DNA from: an uncultured Kiritimatiellota bacterium
GTDB taxonomy: Bacteria; Verrucomicrobiota; Kiritimatiellia; RFP12; UBA1067
DNA: 64,000 bases
Assembly: GCA_934643865.1 (NCBI GenBank)
Contig: CAKUCX010000008.1
Location: forward strand, 1-64,000
Reading direction: 5' to 3'
Below the pieces are notes generated by a model that was given only the letters and a program-made list of their open reading frames with translations, ran no database searches and had not been told where the DNA came from. The translations under genes were made by a program, and so were the position numbers. This document shows, one piece after another, positions 14,809 through 23,645 of this stretch. The number at the start of each line of letters is the position of its first letter. Position 1 is the stretch's first letter.

Positions 14809-16107
14809 ATGACGAAGATGACCGGCAAAGGGAGGATCGCGGCACTGGCCGTGCTGGCCGCCTGCACGCATCCTGCGGTTTCAGGGCAGATGGACCGATG
14901 CGTCTACGAGGCGTTCGTGAGGTCTGTCGGGGACATCCCGCCCGTCATCCGCACGGACGGCCTTGAAGCCTATTCGTCGAACCGACTTGACTATGCGCTG
15001 ATGAACGGCTTGGCGATGACGCGCGGCGGGCGGATCTACCTCAACTGGATTTCGGGAGGGGACGGCGCCGGGTCGTTCACGGCGGGAAACTGGAGCGATG
15101 ACGGCGGCAGGACCTGGACGGACGTCAACCTGGTCATCGACGGCCATGACGGCACCTATACGGACCGCAACAACATCATCGGCACCTACTGGCTCGATCC
15201 GGACGGCCGTCTGCGCCTGTACACCGACCAGTCGCTGTTCCACTACGACCGGCGCGCGGGCGTCTGGGAGTCCGTCTGCGAGAATCCGGACGCGGCCCGC
15301 CCCGTCTGGTCGAAACCGCGCCGCCTGTGCGACGGTCATGTCATGAACAAGCCCATCGTGCTGCGAAACGGCGAGTGGGCGTTCTCGGCCTACCTCAACG
15401 ACTGTGGCGTCTTCGGAAAGGGTGCGCCGAGCGTGGGCGGGGCGTTCGCGGAACTCGACCCGTTCCGTGGCTCGACCTGCTATGTGTCGTCCGACCGGGG
15501 CCGGACGTGGACGCGGCGCGGCGCCGTGAAGTTCCCGGGATCGGACTGGCAGGAAACGCAGCTGCTCGAACGGAAGGACGGCACGCTCCGTGTCTTCAGC
15601 CGCGTGTGCGTCGAACGGGCGGAGGACGGAAAGAAGATCGGCTGCCTGATGGCCAGCGATTCCCGTGACGGAGGATGGACCTGGAGCCCGCCGCGCACCC
15701 TGCCGACGATGGACAACGTGAATGCGCGTTTCCAGATCGTGCGGCTTGCGAGCGGACGCCTGCTGTTCGTCTGCCACGGACGCCCCGAAGAGGGCGGGAA
15801 GGACGGCGTCGGGCGTGTCCGCCTCTCGGCCTACCTTTCCGACGACGACGGGGAGAGCTGGAAGGGTGGCCTCGTCCTCGACCCGACCTTCGGATCCTAC
15901 CCGGATGTCGTCCAGGCTCCCGACGGCACCATCTGCGTCGCGCACGACCACGGCCGCGGGAGCGAGGCCGAAATCTGGTTCCACCGCTTTACGGAGGATG
16001 ACGTTCTGGCCGGGAAGGTCGTCTCGCCGGACAGCCGCCTCGGTACGGTCGCCTTTCGCGCGATGGCGTCGGAACGGAACAAGAGGCGGTTCCCGGGGCG
16101 GAAATGA
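14809..16107 (+). CDS. Sialidase-like exported six-bladed beta-propeller
   Basis: The 432-residue protein resembles exo-alpha-sialidases (GH33-like BNR family), which release terminal sialic acids. Four Asp-box motifs are visible: SDDGGRTW (96-103), SSDRGRTW (227-234), SRDGGWTW (about 285-292) and SDDDGESW (344-351). The N-terminus MTKMTGKGRIAALAVLAACTHPAVSG is a signal peptide. The start at 14809 has AGGAGG upstream. I did not find a secure three-arginine triad by eye, although VIRTDG, MNKPIVLRNGEW and FSRVCVERAED contain candidates, so the substrate may not be sialic acid. It sits among glycan-degrading genes. Confidence 0.8.
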   Translation: MTKMTGKGRIAALAVLAACTHPAVSGQMDRCVYEAFVRSVGDIPPVIRTDGLEAYSSNRLDYALMNGLAMTRGGRIYLNWISGGDGAGSFTAGNWSDDGGRTWTDVNLVIDGHDGTYTDRNNIIGTYWLDPDGRLRLYTDQSLFHYDRRAGVWESVCENPDAARPVWSKPRRLCDGHVMNKPIVLRNGEWAFSAYLNDCGVFGKGAPSVGGAFAELDPFRGSTCYVSSDRGRTWTRRGAVKFPGSDWQETQLLERKDGTLRVFSRVCVERAEDGKKIGCLMASDSRDGGWTWSPPRTLPTMDNVNARFQIVRLASGRLLFVCHGRPEEGGKDGVGRVRLSAYLSDDDGESWKGGLVLDPTFGSYPDVVQAPDGTICVAHDHGRGSEAEIWFHRFTEDDVLAGKVVSPDSRLGTVAFRAMASERNKRRFPGRK

Positions 16108-16146
16108 GACCCTCCCGGCCGGAACGGCGGCGGGGCGCGGCGGGAG

Positions 16147-16175
16147 TTGACCCGATGCCGCAACTGTGCGATAAT
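16147..16175 (+). promoter_or_regulatory. Sigma-70 promoter for the DUF1080 lipoprotein
   Basis: TTGACC (16147-16152), a 17-base spacer and GATAAT (16170-16175) preceded by TGC. Both a -35 and an extended -10 are present, so this should be a strong promoter unless repressed. Confidence 0.8.
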
Positions 16176-16179
16176 TGAA

Positions 16180-16195
16180 CCGTTTCATGAAACGG
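16180..16195. promoter_or_regulatory. Perfect palindrome at the transcription start: likely operator
   Basis: CCGTTTCATGAAACGG is a perfect 16-base palindrome that begins four bases after the -10 box, so it covers the expected transcription start. A bound repressor here would block the strong promoter. Size and symmetry suit a dimeric helix-turn-helix regulator; which one is unknown. Confidence 0.6.
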
Positions 16196-16218
16196 AGAAC
16201 AAGGAAGGACAGGATACA

Positions 16219-17283
16219 ATGAACAAGATCGTCAGGAATCTGCTGGCGGCGGGCGTGGTTTCCGCCGGAATGATGGGGTTTGCCGGCTGCACCGCGCCGT
16301 GCGCGTGCAAGCCGACGTCGAACGACTGCGGCTGCGCAAAGGACGCCTGCGCGTGCGCCGACTGCACCTGCAGGGGCGCGGAGGGCCGCTGGGCGATCCA
16401 GAAGCCGGGCGCGTTCTGGCTCGGCATCTGCCGGAAGGACGGCACGCCGAAGGCGAAGCTCCTCTGGGGCGGCGGCTCGCCGAACCCGCAGACGGACGTC
16501 AAGATCGACGGCGCGACCGCGACGATGCGCCAGTGCCTGAAGGGCGACAAGGACCCCGCCAAGGCCCGCTTCCGCGTGACGACGCTCAAGGCGAACGGCG
16601 CGTGCGCCGACGTCACGTTCGTGACGACGGACGGCACGGGCAAGGAACTTTCCCGCGAGACGGCGAAGGCGAAGCGCATCCCCGCGCTGCCGCCCGCGCC
16701 CGACCGCGCGAAGGCCGTCTACGGCGCGCCCATCGACCTCCTCGCGGACGGCATCGCCGGCTGGGAGACGATGAACCCGAAGGCCCACTTCGGCTGGAGC
16801 GTGAAGGACGGCGTCCTCTCGAACCGCATCAAGCGCAAGGCGGACGGCAAGCCCGACGGCCACGGCGCAAACCTGAAGACGAAGCGCGCCGACTTCTTCG
16901 ACTTCAAGCTCTCCTACGACGTGAGGGTGCTGCCGGGCTGCAACTCGGGCGTCTACCTGCGCGGCATCTACGAGATCCAGGTGCTTGACAGCTACGGCAA
17001 GCCCGTCGACTGCCACAACATGGCGGCCCTCTACGGGCGCATCACGCCGCGCGTCGCGGCCGAGAAGCCGGCGAACGAATGGCAGCACGTCGACGTCACG
17101 CTCTACAAGCGCCACGTGACGGTCGTCCTCAACGGCGTGAACATCATCGACAACCAGCCGGTCCTCGGCTGCACGGGCGGCGCGATCACGAGCGACGAGT
17201 TCGTGAAGGGGCCGCTCTACCTCCAGGGCGACCACTCCGACGCGGACTTCCGCAACATCGTCCTCACGCCGATCGTGAAGTAG
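16219..17283 (+). CDS. Cysteine-rich lipoprotein with a DUF1080 domain
   Basis: The 354-residue protein has a lipoprotein signal ending FAGC (Cys24). Right after the lipidation site, residues 24-51 hold nine cysteines in C-x-C and C-x3-C spacing, which could bind metal or form disulfides. A beta-rich middle region (about 52-160) is not recognised. The C-terminal part (about 170-354) matches DUF1080, the 3-keto-disaccharide hydrolase/laminin-G-like fold, with GWSVKDGVLSN, FDFKLSYDVRVLPGCNSGVYLRG and GPLYLQGDHSDADFRNIVLTP. Family members act on or bind sugars. The start follows AAGGAAGG. Expression is probably controlled by the palindrome in its promoter. Confidence 0.85.
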   Translation: MNKIVRNLLAAGVVSAGMMGFAGCTAPCACKPTSNDCGCAKDACACADCTCRGAEGRWAIQKPGAFWLGICRKDGTPKAKLLWGGGSPNPQTDVKIDGATATMRQCLKGDKDPAKARFRVTTLKANGACADVTFVTTDGTGKELSRETAKAKRIPALPPAPDRAKAVYGAPIDLLADGIAGWETMNPKAHFGWSVKDGVLSNRIKRKADGKPDGHGANLKTKRADFFDFKLSYDVRVLPGCNSGVYLRGIYEIQVLDSYGKPVDCHNMAALYGRITPRVAAEKPANEWQHVDVTLYKRHVTVVLNGVNIIDNQPVLGCTGGAITSDEFVKGPLYLQGDHSDADFRNIVLTPIVK

Positions 17284-17328
17284 GGCCTGCCCGGCCGGCC
17301 CCCGGCGTTCGGCGGCGGGCCGGGCCTG
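17284..17328 (+). terminator. Strong GC hairpin after the DUF1080 gene
   Basis: GCCCGGCCGGCC (17289-17300) pairs with GGCGGGCCGGGC (17314-17325) with one mismatch around a 13-base loop. No T-tract follows. It likely separates the lipoprotein transcript from gluQ. Confidence 0.45.
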
Positions 17329-17341
17329 CGCTTGGGCGGAA

Positions 17342-18307
17342 ATGGGCGGCTACGTGGGAAGGCTCGCGCCCTCGCCGACGGGGGCGCTCCACCTTGGCAA
17401 CGCGCGGACGTTCATGGTCGCGTGGCTGCGCGCGCGGGCGCAAGGCGGCAGCGTCATCCTGCGCATGGAGGACCTCGACCACCCGCGCGACAAGCCGGGC
17501 GCGGCGCGCGCGGCGGTGGAAGACCTGAAGTGGCTCGGCTTCGACTGGGACGCGGAATACACCCAAAGCGCGCGCACGACCCTCTACCGCGACGCGCTCG
17601 AACGCCTCCGCGCGGCGGGCCTGGCCTACCCCTGCGTCTGCTCGCGCAGGGACGTGGAGCGGGCGCAGTCCGCGCCCCATGCGGGCGAACAGCTCTTCTA
17701 CCCGGGCACGTGCCGGGGCCGCTTCGCGTCATGGCGGGCGGCGCAGGCGTTTCTGCGGCAAGAGGCGGGCAAAGCGGGCGCGCCGCGTCTCCCGTGCTGG
17801 CGCTTCCGCGTCCCGGAGGGGACGGTCGTCCGCTTCGACGACGCCTTCGCGGGGCCGTTCGAGCAGGACGTCGCGGCCGCGCTCGGCGACTTCCCGCTCG
17901 CGCGCGAGGCGCACGGCGCGGGCTACACGCTCGCCGTGTCGGTCGACGACGCGGCGATGGGCGTCACCGAGGTCGTGCGGGGCGACGACCTCCTCGCCGC
18001 GACGCCCGCGCAAATCCTCGTCCACCGCGCGCTCGGCCATGCGCCGCCCGCGTTCTGCCACGTCCCGCTCGTCGTGGGGCCGGACGGCCGCCGCCTCGCG
18101 AAGCGCCACGGCGACACGCGCATCGCGGCCTTCCGCGCGGCGGGCGCGGCCCCCGAGGCCGTCGTCGGCCGCCTCGCCGCGACGTGCGGCTGGGGCGACG
18201 GCTCGCCCCTTCCCCTCCGCGACCTTCTCCCGCTCTTCGCGCTCGGGACGATCCCGCGCGCGCCCGCCGTCTTCGCGGGCGCGGCGCGCGGGGGAAATAT
18301 GCTATAA
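17342..18307 (+). CDS. gluQ: Glutamyl-Q tRNA(Asp) synthetase
   Basis: This 321-residue truncated GluRS paralogue attaches glutamate to the queuosine base at the wobble position of tRNA-Asp. It has the class I signature SPTGALHLGNA (HIGH-type), a zinc-site region YPCVCSRRD...FYPGTCRG, the GluQ block EVVRGDDLLAATPAQILVHRALG, and the KMSKS-type loop GRRLAKRHG. There is no anticodon-binding domain, as is usual for this family. Length is typical (about 300). Its presence fits with queA at 51811-52914, so queuosine is probably made. The start site has only a weak GGCGGA upstream. Confidence 0.93.
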   Translation: MGGYVGRLAPSPTGALHLGNARTFMVAWLRARAQGGSVILRMEDLDHPRDKPGAARAAVEDLKWLGFDWDAEYTQSARTTLYRDALERLRAAGLAYPCVCSRRDVERAQSAPHAGEQLFYPGTCRGRFASWRAAQAFLRQEAGKAGAPRLPCWRFRVPEGTVVRFDDAFAGPFEQDVAAALGDFPLAREAHGAGYTLAVSVDDAAMGVTEVVRGDDLLAATPAQILVHRALGHAPPAFCHVPLVVGPDGRRLAKRHGDTRIAAFRAAGAAPEAVVGRLAATCGWGDGSPLPLRDLLPLFALGTIPRAPAVFAGAARGGNML

Positions 18308-18308
18308 T
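18300..18308 (+). promoter_or_regulatory. Extended -10 promoter for purL
   Basis: TGCTATAAT is a consensus extended -10 that overlaps the gluQ stop codon. It lies 31 bases upstream of the purL ATG. No -35 box is recognisable, as expected for extended -10 promoters. Confidence 0.7.
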
Positions 18309-18338
18309 CGCACTTCTGCCATTTCAACTCAGAGGCAC

Positions 18339-21300
18339 ATGAAGATGAAACCGATCCTGCTTTCGGGGACTGCGGCCTATTCGCAGTTCCGTCTCGACGC
18401 GCTCCGCGCCGCCCTGGCCGCCCGCGCACCCGCCCTCGCCCAGGCCGACATCACGGCCACGTGGGTGTATGCGCTCCAGAGCGAGGGGAACGGCCCCGAC
18501 GACGCAACGCGCGCGCGCGCGGCGACGCTTCTGAACGCCGTCGGCGACGAGCCCGCGCTTGAGGACGGCGCATTCTACGTGACGCCCCGCAAGGGCACGA
18601 TCTCCCCGTGGAGCTCGAAGGCGACGGACATCTTCCGCAACTGCGGCCTCGCGGGCATCGCCCGTGTCGAGCGCGGCATCCGCTTCCGGATCAAGCCCGC
18701 ATTCGACCGTTCGGACGCGCAGCTCCTGAACGCGCTCCACGACCGGATGACCGAGGGCGTCTACGACACGCTCGACGACCTCTTCGACTGCCCGCCGCCG
18801 CGTCCCGGCCGCACCTTCGATGTGATGGCGAAGGGCGTCGCGGCGATCCGCGAGGCGAACGCCGAGCTGGGCCTTGCGATCAGCGAGCCTGAGATGCAGT
18901 ACCTCGCGGAGAGCTTCGCCGCCGCCGGACGCAACCCCACCGATACCGAGCTCGTGATGTTCGGCCAGGTGAACTCCGAGCACTGCCGCCACAAGATCTT
19001 CGGCGCGAAGTTCATCATCGACGGCCGGGAGATGCCGAACGCGCTCTTCGGGATGATCAAGAACACCCACAAGAAGAACGGGAAGGGCACGCTCGTCGCC
19101 TACAAGGACAACTCGTCCGTCGTGGAGGGCTTCGAGACCGAGATGTTCCTGCCGAACGGGGCGGGCGGGCGCACCCCCGGCAAGGAGCATGTGTATGGCT
19201 TCAGGAAGGTGCAGCTCGACCAGCTCATGAAGGTGGAGACGCACAACCATCCGACGGCGATCTCGCCGTTCCCGGGCGCGGCGACGGGCGTGGGCGGCGA
19301 GATCCGCGACGAGGCGGCGACGGGCAGCGGCTCGCGCACGCACGCGGGCATCTGCGGTTTCATGGTGAGCGATCTGCACATCCCCGGCTTCCCGCAGCCG
19401 TGGGAGCGCGAGTACGCGGAGTTCCCGAAGCGCCTCGCGACGCCGCTCGCGATCATGACGGAGGGTCCGCTCGGCGGCGCCGCGTTCGGCAACGAGTTCG
19501 GTCGTCCGCAGCTCACGGGCTTCTTCCGCACCTACGAGGGCGAGGCCGCCGGGCTCTACCGCGGCTACCACAAGCCGATCATGCTCGCGGGCGGACAGGG
19601 CGTGATCGTGCGCGACCAGGTGGAAAAGAAGCCGGTGCCGACGGGCGCGTACATCGTGCAGATCGGCGGCCCGGCGATGCGCATCGGCCTCGGCGGCGGC
19701 GCGGCTTCGTCCATGATGACGGGCACGAACGACGAGGCGCTCGACTTCAACAGCGTCCAGCGCGGAAACGCCGAGATGCAGCGCCGCTGCCAGGGCGTGA
19801 TCAACGCCTGCGCGGCGATGGGGAAGAAGAACCCCGTCCTCTCGATCCACGACATCGGCGCGGGCGGCCTCTCGAACGGCTGCCCCGAGCTCGTGGAGGC
19901 GACGGGCGGACGCTTCGAGCTGCGCAAGGTCCACAACGAGGAGCCCTCCATGAGCCCGATGGAGATCTGGTGCTGCGAGGCCCAGGAGCGCTACGTCCTC
20001 GCGCTGCGGCGCGACGCGCGCGCGGCCTTCGAGGCGCTCTGCGCGCGCGAGCGCTGCCCCGTCGCGTTTATCGGCGAGGCGACGGGCGACGGGCGCCTCG
20101 TCCTTGAAGACGACTACTTCCACGACCGGCCGATCGACATGGACATCAAGGTCCTGCTCGGCAAGCCCCCACGCATGGTGCGCGACGTGACGCGCGTCGC
20201 GACGCCCCACGCGAAGCTGAACCTCAAGGAGGTGAAGCCGCAGGACGCCTTCTTCCGCCTCCTGCACCTGCCGACGGTCGCGGACAAGACGTTCCTCGTC
20301 ACGATCACCGACCGTTCCGTCACGGGTCTCGTCGCGCGCGACCAGATGGTGGGCCCCTACCAGCTGCCCGCCGCCGACTGCGCCGTCACCACGATGGGCT
20401 ACAAGACGCTCCACGGCCAGGCGATGGCAACCGGCGAGCGCACGCCCGTCGCGCTGCTCGACGGCCCCGCCTCCGCGCGCCTCGCGATCACGGAGGCCCT
20501 GACGAACCTCGCGGCGGCCGACTGCGGCACGATCCGGAACGTGCGCCTCTCCGCCAACTGGATGGCGCCGTGCGGCGAACCCGGCGAGGACGCGAACCTC
20601 TACGACACTGTCCAGGAGGCCGGCCTCAACTTCTGCCCCGCCCTCGGCATCTCGATTCCCGTGGGCAAGGACTCCTGCTCGATGCACACGACGTGGACCG
20701 ACTCGAAGGGCGCCTCCCACCGCCAGGTGGCGCCGCTCTCGCTCGTTGTCTCGTCCTTCTCGCCCGTGGCGGACGTCACGCTTACGCTCACGCCGGACCT
20801 GAAGCCGGGCGCCTCGAAGCTCGTCTACGTCGACCTCGGGCACGGCGCGAACCGCCTGGGCGCTTCCTGCCTCGCGCAGGTCTACAACCAGCTCGGCGAC
20901 GCGCCCGCCGACGCGGACGCGCCGAGCGTGAAGGCGTTCTTCAACGCGATGCAGAAGATCGTCGCCGCACGCCTCGCGCTCGCCTACCACGACCGCAGCG
21001 ACGGCGGCCTCGCCGTCACGCTCGCCGAGATGGCGGTCACGGGCGGGCGCGGCCTCGCCGCGACGCTGCCGGACGGCGATGCGCTCGCGGCGCTCTTCAG
21101 CGAGGAGCCGGGCGCCGTCCTCCAGGTGGCCGACGCGAACCTCGCGGACGTTCTCGCGATTTTCCGCAAGGCCGGCCTCGCCGACGACGTCCACGTCATC
21201 GGCGCGCCGGTCGACGACCGCACGTTCACGCTCGCCGTGGGCTGCCGCCGTACGCTTGCCACCACCGTCACGGAGATCCGCCGCGCCTGGAGCGAGACGA

Positions 21301-22217
21301 CCTACCACATGCAGGCGCGCCGCGACAATCCCGCCACCGCCCTGGAGGAATACGACAACGGCCTCGACGAGGCGGATCCCGGCCTCTCCTTCGCGCTCAC
21401 CTACGATCCCGACGCGAAGGCCAGGACCTCCACGCGCGGCAAGGCGAAGCCGCGCATCGCGATCCTGCGCGAGCAGGGCGTCAACGGACACGTCGAGATG
21501 GGCGCGGCGTTCGCGCTCGCGGGGTTCGAGAGCGTGGACGTCCACATGACGGACCTTCTCGCGGGCCGCGTGGACCTCGCCGACTTCCAGGGTCTCGTCG
21601 CGTGCGGCGGCTTCAGCTACGGCGACGTCCTCGGCGCGGGTTCGGGCTGGGCGCGTTCCATCCTCTTCAACCGCAGGCTGAAGGCCATGTTCAAGGCGTT
21701 CTTCCACCGCAAGGACACCTTCTCGCTCGGCGTGTGCAACGGCTGCCAGATGCTCTCGCAGCTCAAGGACCTCATCCCGGGGGCGCAGGATTGGCCGCAG
21801 TTCAAGCGCAACACGTCCGAGCAGTTCGAGGCGCGTTTCTGCACGCTCGAAGTGCTCGATTCGCCCTCGATCTTCTTCAAGGGCATGGCCGGAAGCCGCG
21901 TGCCGATCGCCGTCGCGCACGGCGAGGGGCGCGTCGTCTTCCCCGAAGGCGTGGACGGTGCGAAGGCGAAGGCGGCCCTCCGCTACGTGGACGGGCGCGG
22001 CGCGGCGACGGAACGCTATCCGTGGAACCCGAACGGGTCGGCGGGCGGCCTCACGGCCTTCACGACGAAGGACGGGCGCGCGACAATCATGATGCCGCAC
22101 CCGGAGCGCGGCTTCCGCGCCTGCCAGCTCTCCTATCGCGGCGGCCTCTTCGACGGCGAGGCGGGCCCGTGGATGCGGATGTTCCGCAACGCCTATGCGT
22201 TCGCGATGGAAGGCTGA
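18339..22217 (+). CDS. purL: Phosphoribosylformylglycinamidine synthase, single-chain
   Basis: The 1292-residue enzyme makes FGAM from FGAR, ATP and glutamine in de novo purine synthesis. It is the large single-chain form (Escherichia coli PurL is about 1295), with a PurS-like N-terminal domain, two AIR-synthase-type halves (QVNSEHCRHKIF, KVETHNHPTAISPFPGA), and a C-terminal class I glutaminase. The glutaminase triad is visible as GVCNGCQ (Cys1133) and PHPERGF (His1254, Glu1256). Start at 18339 follows AGAGG. It is followed after 11 bases by xseB, so the two are probably co-transcribed. Confidence 0.97.
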   Translation: MKMKPILLSGTAAYSQFRLDALRAALAARAPALAQADITATWVYALQSEGNGPDDATRARAATLLNAVGDEPALEDGAFYVTPRKGTISPWSSKATDIFRNCGLAGIARVERGIRFRIKPAFDRSDAQLLNALHDRMTEGVYDTLDDLFDCPPPRPGRTFDVMAKGVAAIREANAELGLAISEPEMQYLAESFAAAGRNPTDTELVMFGQVNSEHCRHKIFGAKFIIDGREMPNALFGMIKNTHKKNGKGTLVAYKDNSSVVEGFETEMFLPNGAGGRTPGKEHVYGFRKVQLDQLMKVETHNHPTAISPFPGAATGVGGEIRDEAATGSGSRTHAGICGFMVSDLHIPGFPQPWEREYAEFPKRLATPLAIMTEGPLGGAAFGNEFGRPQLTGFFRTYEGEAAGLYRGYHKPIMLAGGQGVIVRDQVEKKPVPTGAYIVQIGGPAMRIGLGGGAASSMMTGTNDEALDFNSVQRGNAEMQRRCQGVINACAAMGKKNPVLSIHDIGAGGLSNGCPELVEATGGRFELRKVHNEEPSMSPMEIWCCEAQERYVLALRRDARAAFEALCARERCPVAFIGEATGDGRLVLEDDYFHDRPIDMDIKVLLGKPPRMVRDVTRVATPHAKLNLKEVKPQDAFFRLLHLPTVADKTFLVTITDRSVTGLVARDQMVGPYQLPAADCAVTTMGYKTLHGQAMATGERTPVALLDGPASARLAITEALTNLAAADCGTIRNVRLSANWMAPCGEPGEDANLYDTVQEAGLNFCPALGISIPVGKDSCSMHTTWTDSKGASHRQVAPLSLVVSSFSPVADVTLTLTPDLKPGASKLVYVDLGHGANRLGASCLAQVYNQLGDAPADADAPSVKAFFNAMQKIVAARLALAYHDRSDGGLAVTLAEMAVTGGRGLAATLPDGDALAALFSEEPGAVLQVADANLADVLAIFRKAGLADDVHVIGAPVDDRTFTLAVGCRRTLATTVTEIRRAWSETTYHMQARRDNPATALEEYDNGLDEADPGLSFALTYDPDAKARTSTRGKAKPRIAILREQGVNGHVEMGAAFALAGFESVDVHMTDLLAGRVDLADFQGLVACGGFSYGDVLGAGSGWARSILFNRRLKAMFKAFFHRKDTFSLGVCNGCQMLSQLKDLIPGAQDWPQFKRNTSEQFEARFCTLEVLDSPSIFFKGMAGSRVPIAVAHGEGRVVFPEGVDGAKAKAALRYVDGRGAATERYPWNPNGSAGGLTAFTTKDGRATIMMPHPERGFRACQLSYRGGLFDGEAGPWMRMFRNAYAFAMEG

Positions 22218-22228
22218 GGGGGGCGGAC

Positions 22229-22453
22229 ATGGACTGCGCGAAGCCGACGTTCGAGGAGGCGCTCCGGAAGCTGGAGACGCTCGTGGGCGAGATGGAAAGC
22301 GGGGAGCTGCCGCTCGACGAGATGATGAAGCGCTTCGAGGAGGGAAGGCGCCTCGTCGCGTCGTGTACGTCCGAGCTGGCGTCCATCCGCCGGCGCGTGG
22401 AGGAGGCCGTCGCCGCCCCGGACGGGCCGACAGGCGATGAGGGGGCGCGATGA
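22229..22453 (+). CDS. xseB: Exodeoxyribonuclease VII small subunit
   Basis: The 74-residue protein matches XseB, the small subunit that binds XseA to degrade single-stranded DNA. The family signature is clear: FEEALRKLETLVGEMESGELPLDE, then MMKRFEEGRRLVASCTSEL, a long helical hairpin. Length is usual (about 70-80). It starts 11 bases after purL. Its stop overlaps the start of the GHKL ATPase gene by four bases (ATGA). The large subunit xseA is not in the window. Confidence 0.92.
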   Translation: MDCAKPTFEEALRKLETLVGEMESGELPLDEMMKRFEEGRRLVASCTSELASIRRRVEEAVAAPDGPTGDEGAR

Positions 22454-23589
22454 CGCGGGACATCTACGTCCAGGCGCGCGCCGACCACATCGCCTCGCTC
22501 GCGCGCGCGACGCCGCTCTCGGCCGTGGAGGAACTCGTGTGGAACGCGCTCGACGCGGACGCGCGCGAGGTGCGGATCGAGCTCGTGCAGAACGCGCTCG
22601 GCGGCGTCGACGAGATCCGCGTCGCGGACGACGGCTGCGGCATCGACATCCTGCGCGTCGAGGACACGTTCGGCGCGCTCGGCGGCAGCTGGAAGCGGGA
22701 GGAGGGCGCGGCGACGGCGAGGGCCCGCCGCCGCCTCCACGGCCGCCACGGCTGCGGGCGCTTCAAGGCGTTCGCGCTCGGCACGCACGTCACGTGGCGC
22801 ACGACGATGCGCGCGGGCGGCGAACTCCTCTCCTACGCGCTCGAAGGGGACGCCGCCGAGCCGGGCGTCTTCCGCATCCACGAGACGCCGACGGGGCCCG
22901 CGCCGGGGACGGAGGTCGCGGTCACGGGCGTCCGGGCGGCGGCGGACGCGCTCACGGCGCCCGGCCCGGCGGTGCAGGCGCTCGCCGCGAAGTTCGCGCT
23001 CTACCTCAAGGCCTACCCCGACGTGCGGATCTGGTTCTGCGGCATCCCCGTCTCGCCCGTCATCGTGCAGAAGGCGGCGGCGACGTACGAGGTGCGGCTC
23101 GACGGCGGCCCGTCCGCAAGGCTGGAGGTGATCGAGTGGCGCAGGAAGTTCCCCGGGAGGGGGCGCATCGTCTTCTGCGGGCAGGGCGGCTTCACGCTCC
23201 ACGAGCGGCCTTCCGGCGTCCGCTCGGGCCTGCCCTTCAGCTACACGGCCTACCTCGTGGGCGACCGCTTCGGCGCGCTCGCCGCCGAGAACGCGCTCGT
23301 GATGGACGAACTCCACCCCGAGGTGCGGGCCTGGCTCGACGCGGCGCGGAAGGCCCTCAAGGCGCATTTCCGGCGGCGCGCCGACGAGGAGGCGGCCGCG
23401 CGCCTCGCGAAGTGGATCGCCGAGAAGAGCTATCCGTTCGCGGCCGACGACGCCTCGCCCGAGCGGGCGCGCTTCGACGCGCGCGTCGCCGACCTGCGCG
23501 CGCACCTGGAGGGCTTCGACGCGCTCGCGGCCGCCGAGCGCGCCTACCTCTTCCGGCTGCTGCTGGGCCCGGGCCGGGAGGGCGCATGA
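22450..23589 (+). CDS. GHKL-fold ATPase (MutL/Hsp90/MORC-like), function unknown
   Basis: The 379-residue protein carries a Bergerat ATP-binding fold at the N-terminus: the N-box Glu28-LVW-Asn32-AL-Asp35, the G1 box DDGCGI (Asp61, Gly62, Gly64), and an ATP lid with RHGCGRFKAF (Gly101, Gly103). This arrangement resembles HATPase_c_3 proteins such as MutL and MORC rather than histidine kinases: no dimerisation or phospho-acceptor domain is seen. The rest (about 150-379) is an unrecognised alpha/beta region ending in a helical segment. It is not MutL, since the C-terminal endonuclease or dimerisation domain is absent. The four-base overlap with xseB implies translational coupling and perhaps a role in DNA metabolism. 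Confidence 0.75.
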   Translation: MTRDIYVQARADHIASLARATPLSAVEELVWNALDADAREVRIELVQNALGGVDEIRVADDGCGIDILRVEDTFGALGGSWKREEGAATARARRRLHGRHGCGRFKAFALGTHVTWRTTMRAGGELLSYALEGDAAEPGVFRIHETPTGPAPGTEVAVTGVRAAADALTAPGPAVQALAAKFALYLKAYPDVRIWFCGIPVSPVIVQKAAATYEVRLDGGPSARLEVIEWRRKFPGRGRIVFCGQGGFTLHERPSGVRSGLPFSYTAYLVGDRFGALAAENALVMDELHPEVRAWLDAARKALKAHFRRRADEEAAARLAKWIAEKSYPFAADDASPERARFDARVADLRAHLEGFDALAAAERAYLFRLLLGPGREGA

Positions 23590-23602
23590 GGCCGTGAAAG
23601 TA

Positions 23603-23611
23603 TGGTATACT
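23603..23611 (+). promoter_or_regulatory. Extended -10 promoter for rny
   Basis: TGGTATACT lies 35 bases before the rny start codon. The leader has no obvious Shine-Dalgarno sequence. Confidence 0.6.
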
Positions 23612-23645
23612 GGACGCTCCGCCCGCCTTTAGACTTTTCCCCACT

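Noticed and set aside
14590..14812. Extension of the 14492 frame to a 106-residue protein
   Set aside because: After the signal peptide it translates the dispersed repeat, the -10 box and the small ORF in another frame, and overlaps the sialidase start. It has no protein character.
18324..22463. Long antisense frame opposite purL and xseB
   Set aside because: Shadow of strongly biased codon use; Arg- and Ala-rich with no motif. PurL is certain.
22450..23589. Assignment as MutL
   Set aside because: ATP-site motifs fit, but the protein is too short, has no C-terminal dimerisation or endonuclease domain, and lacks a mutS neighbour.
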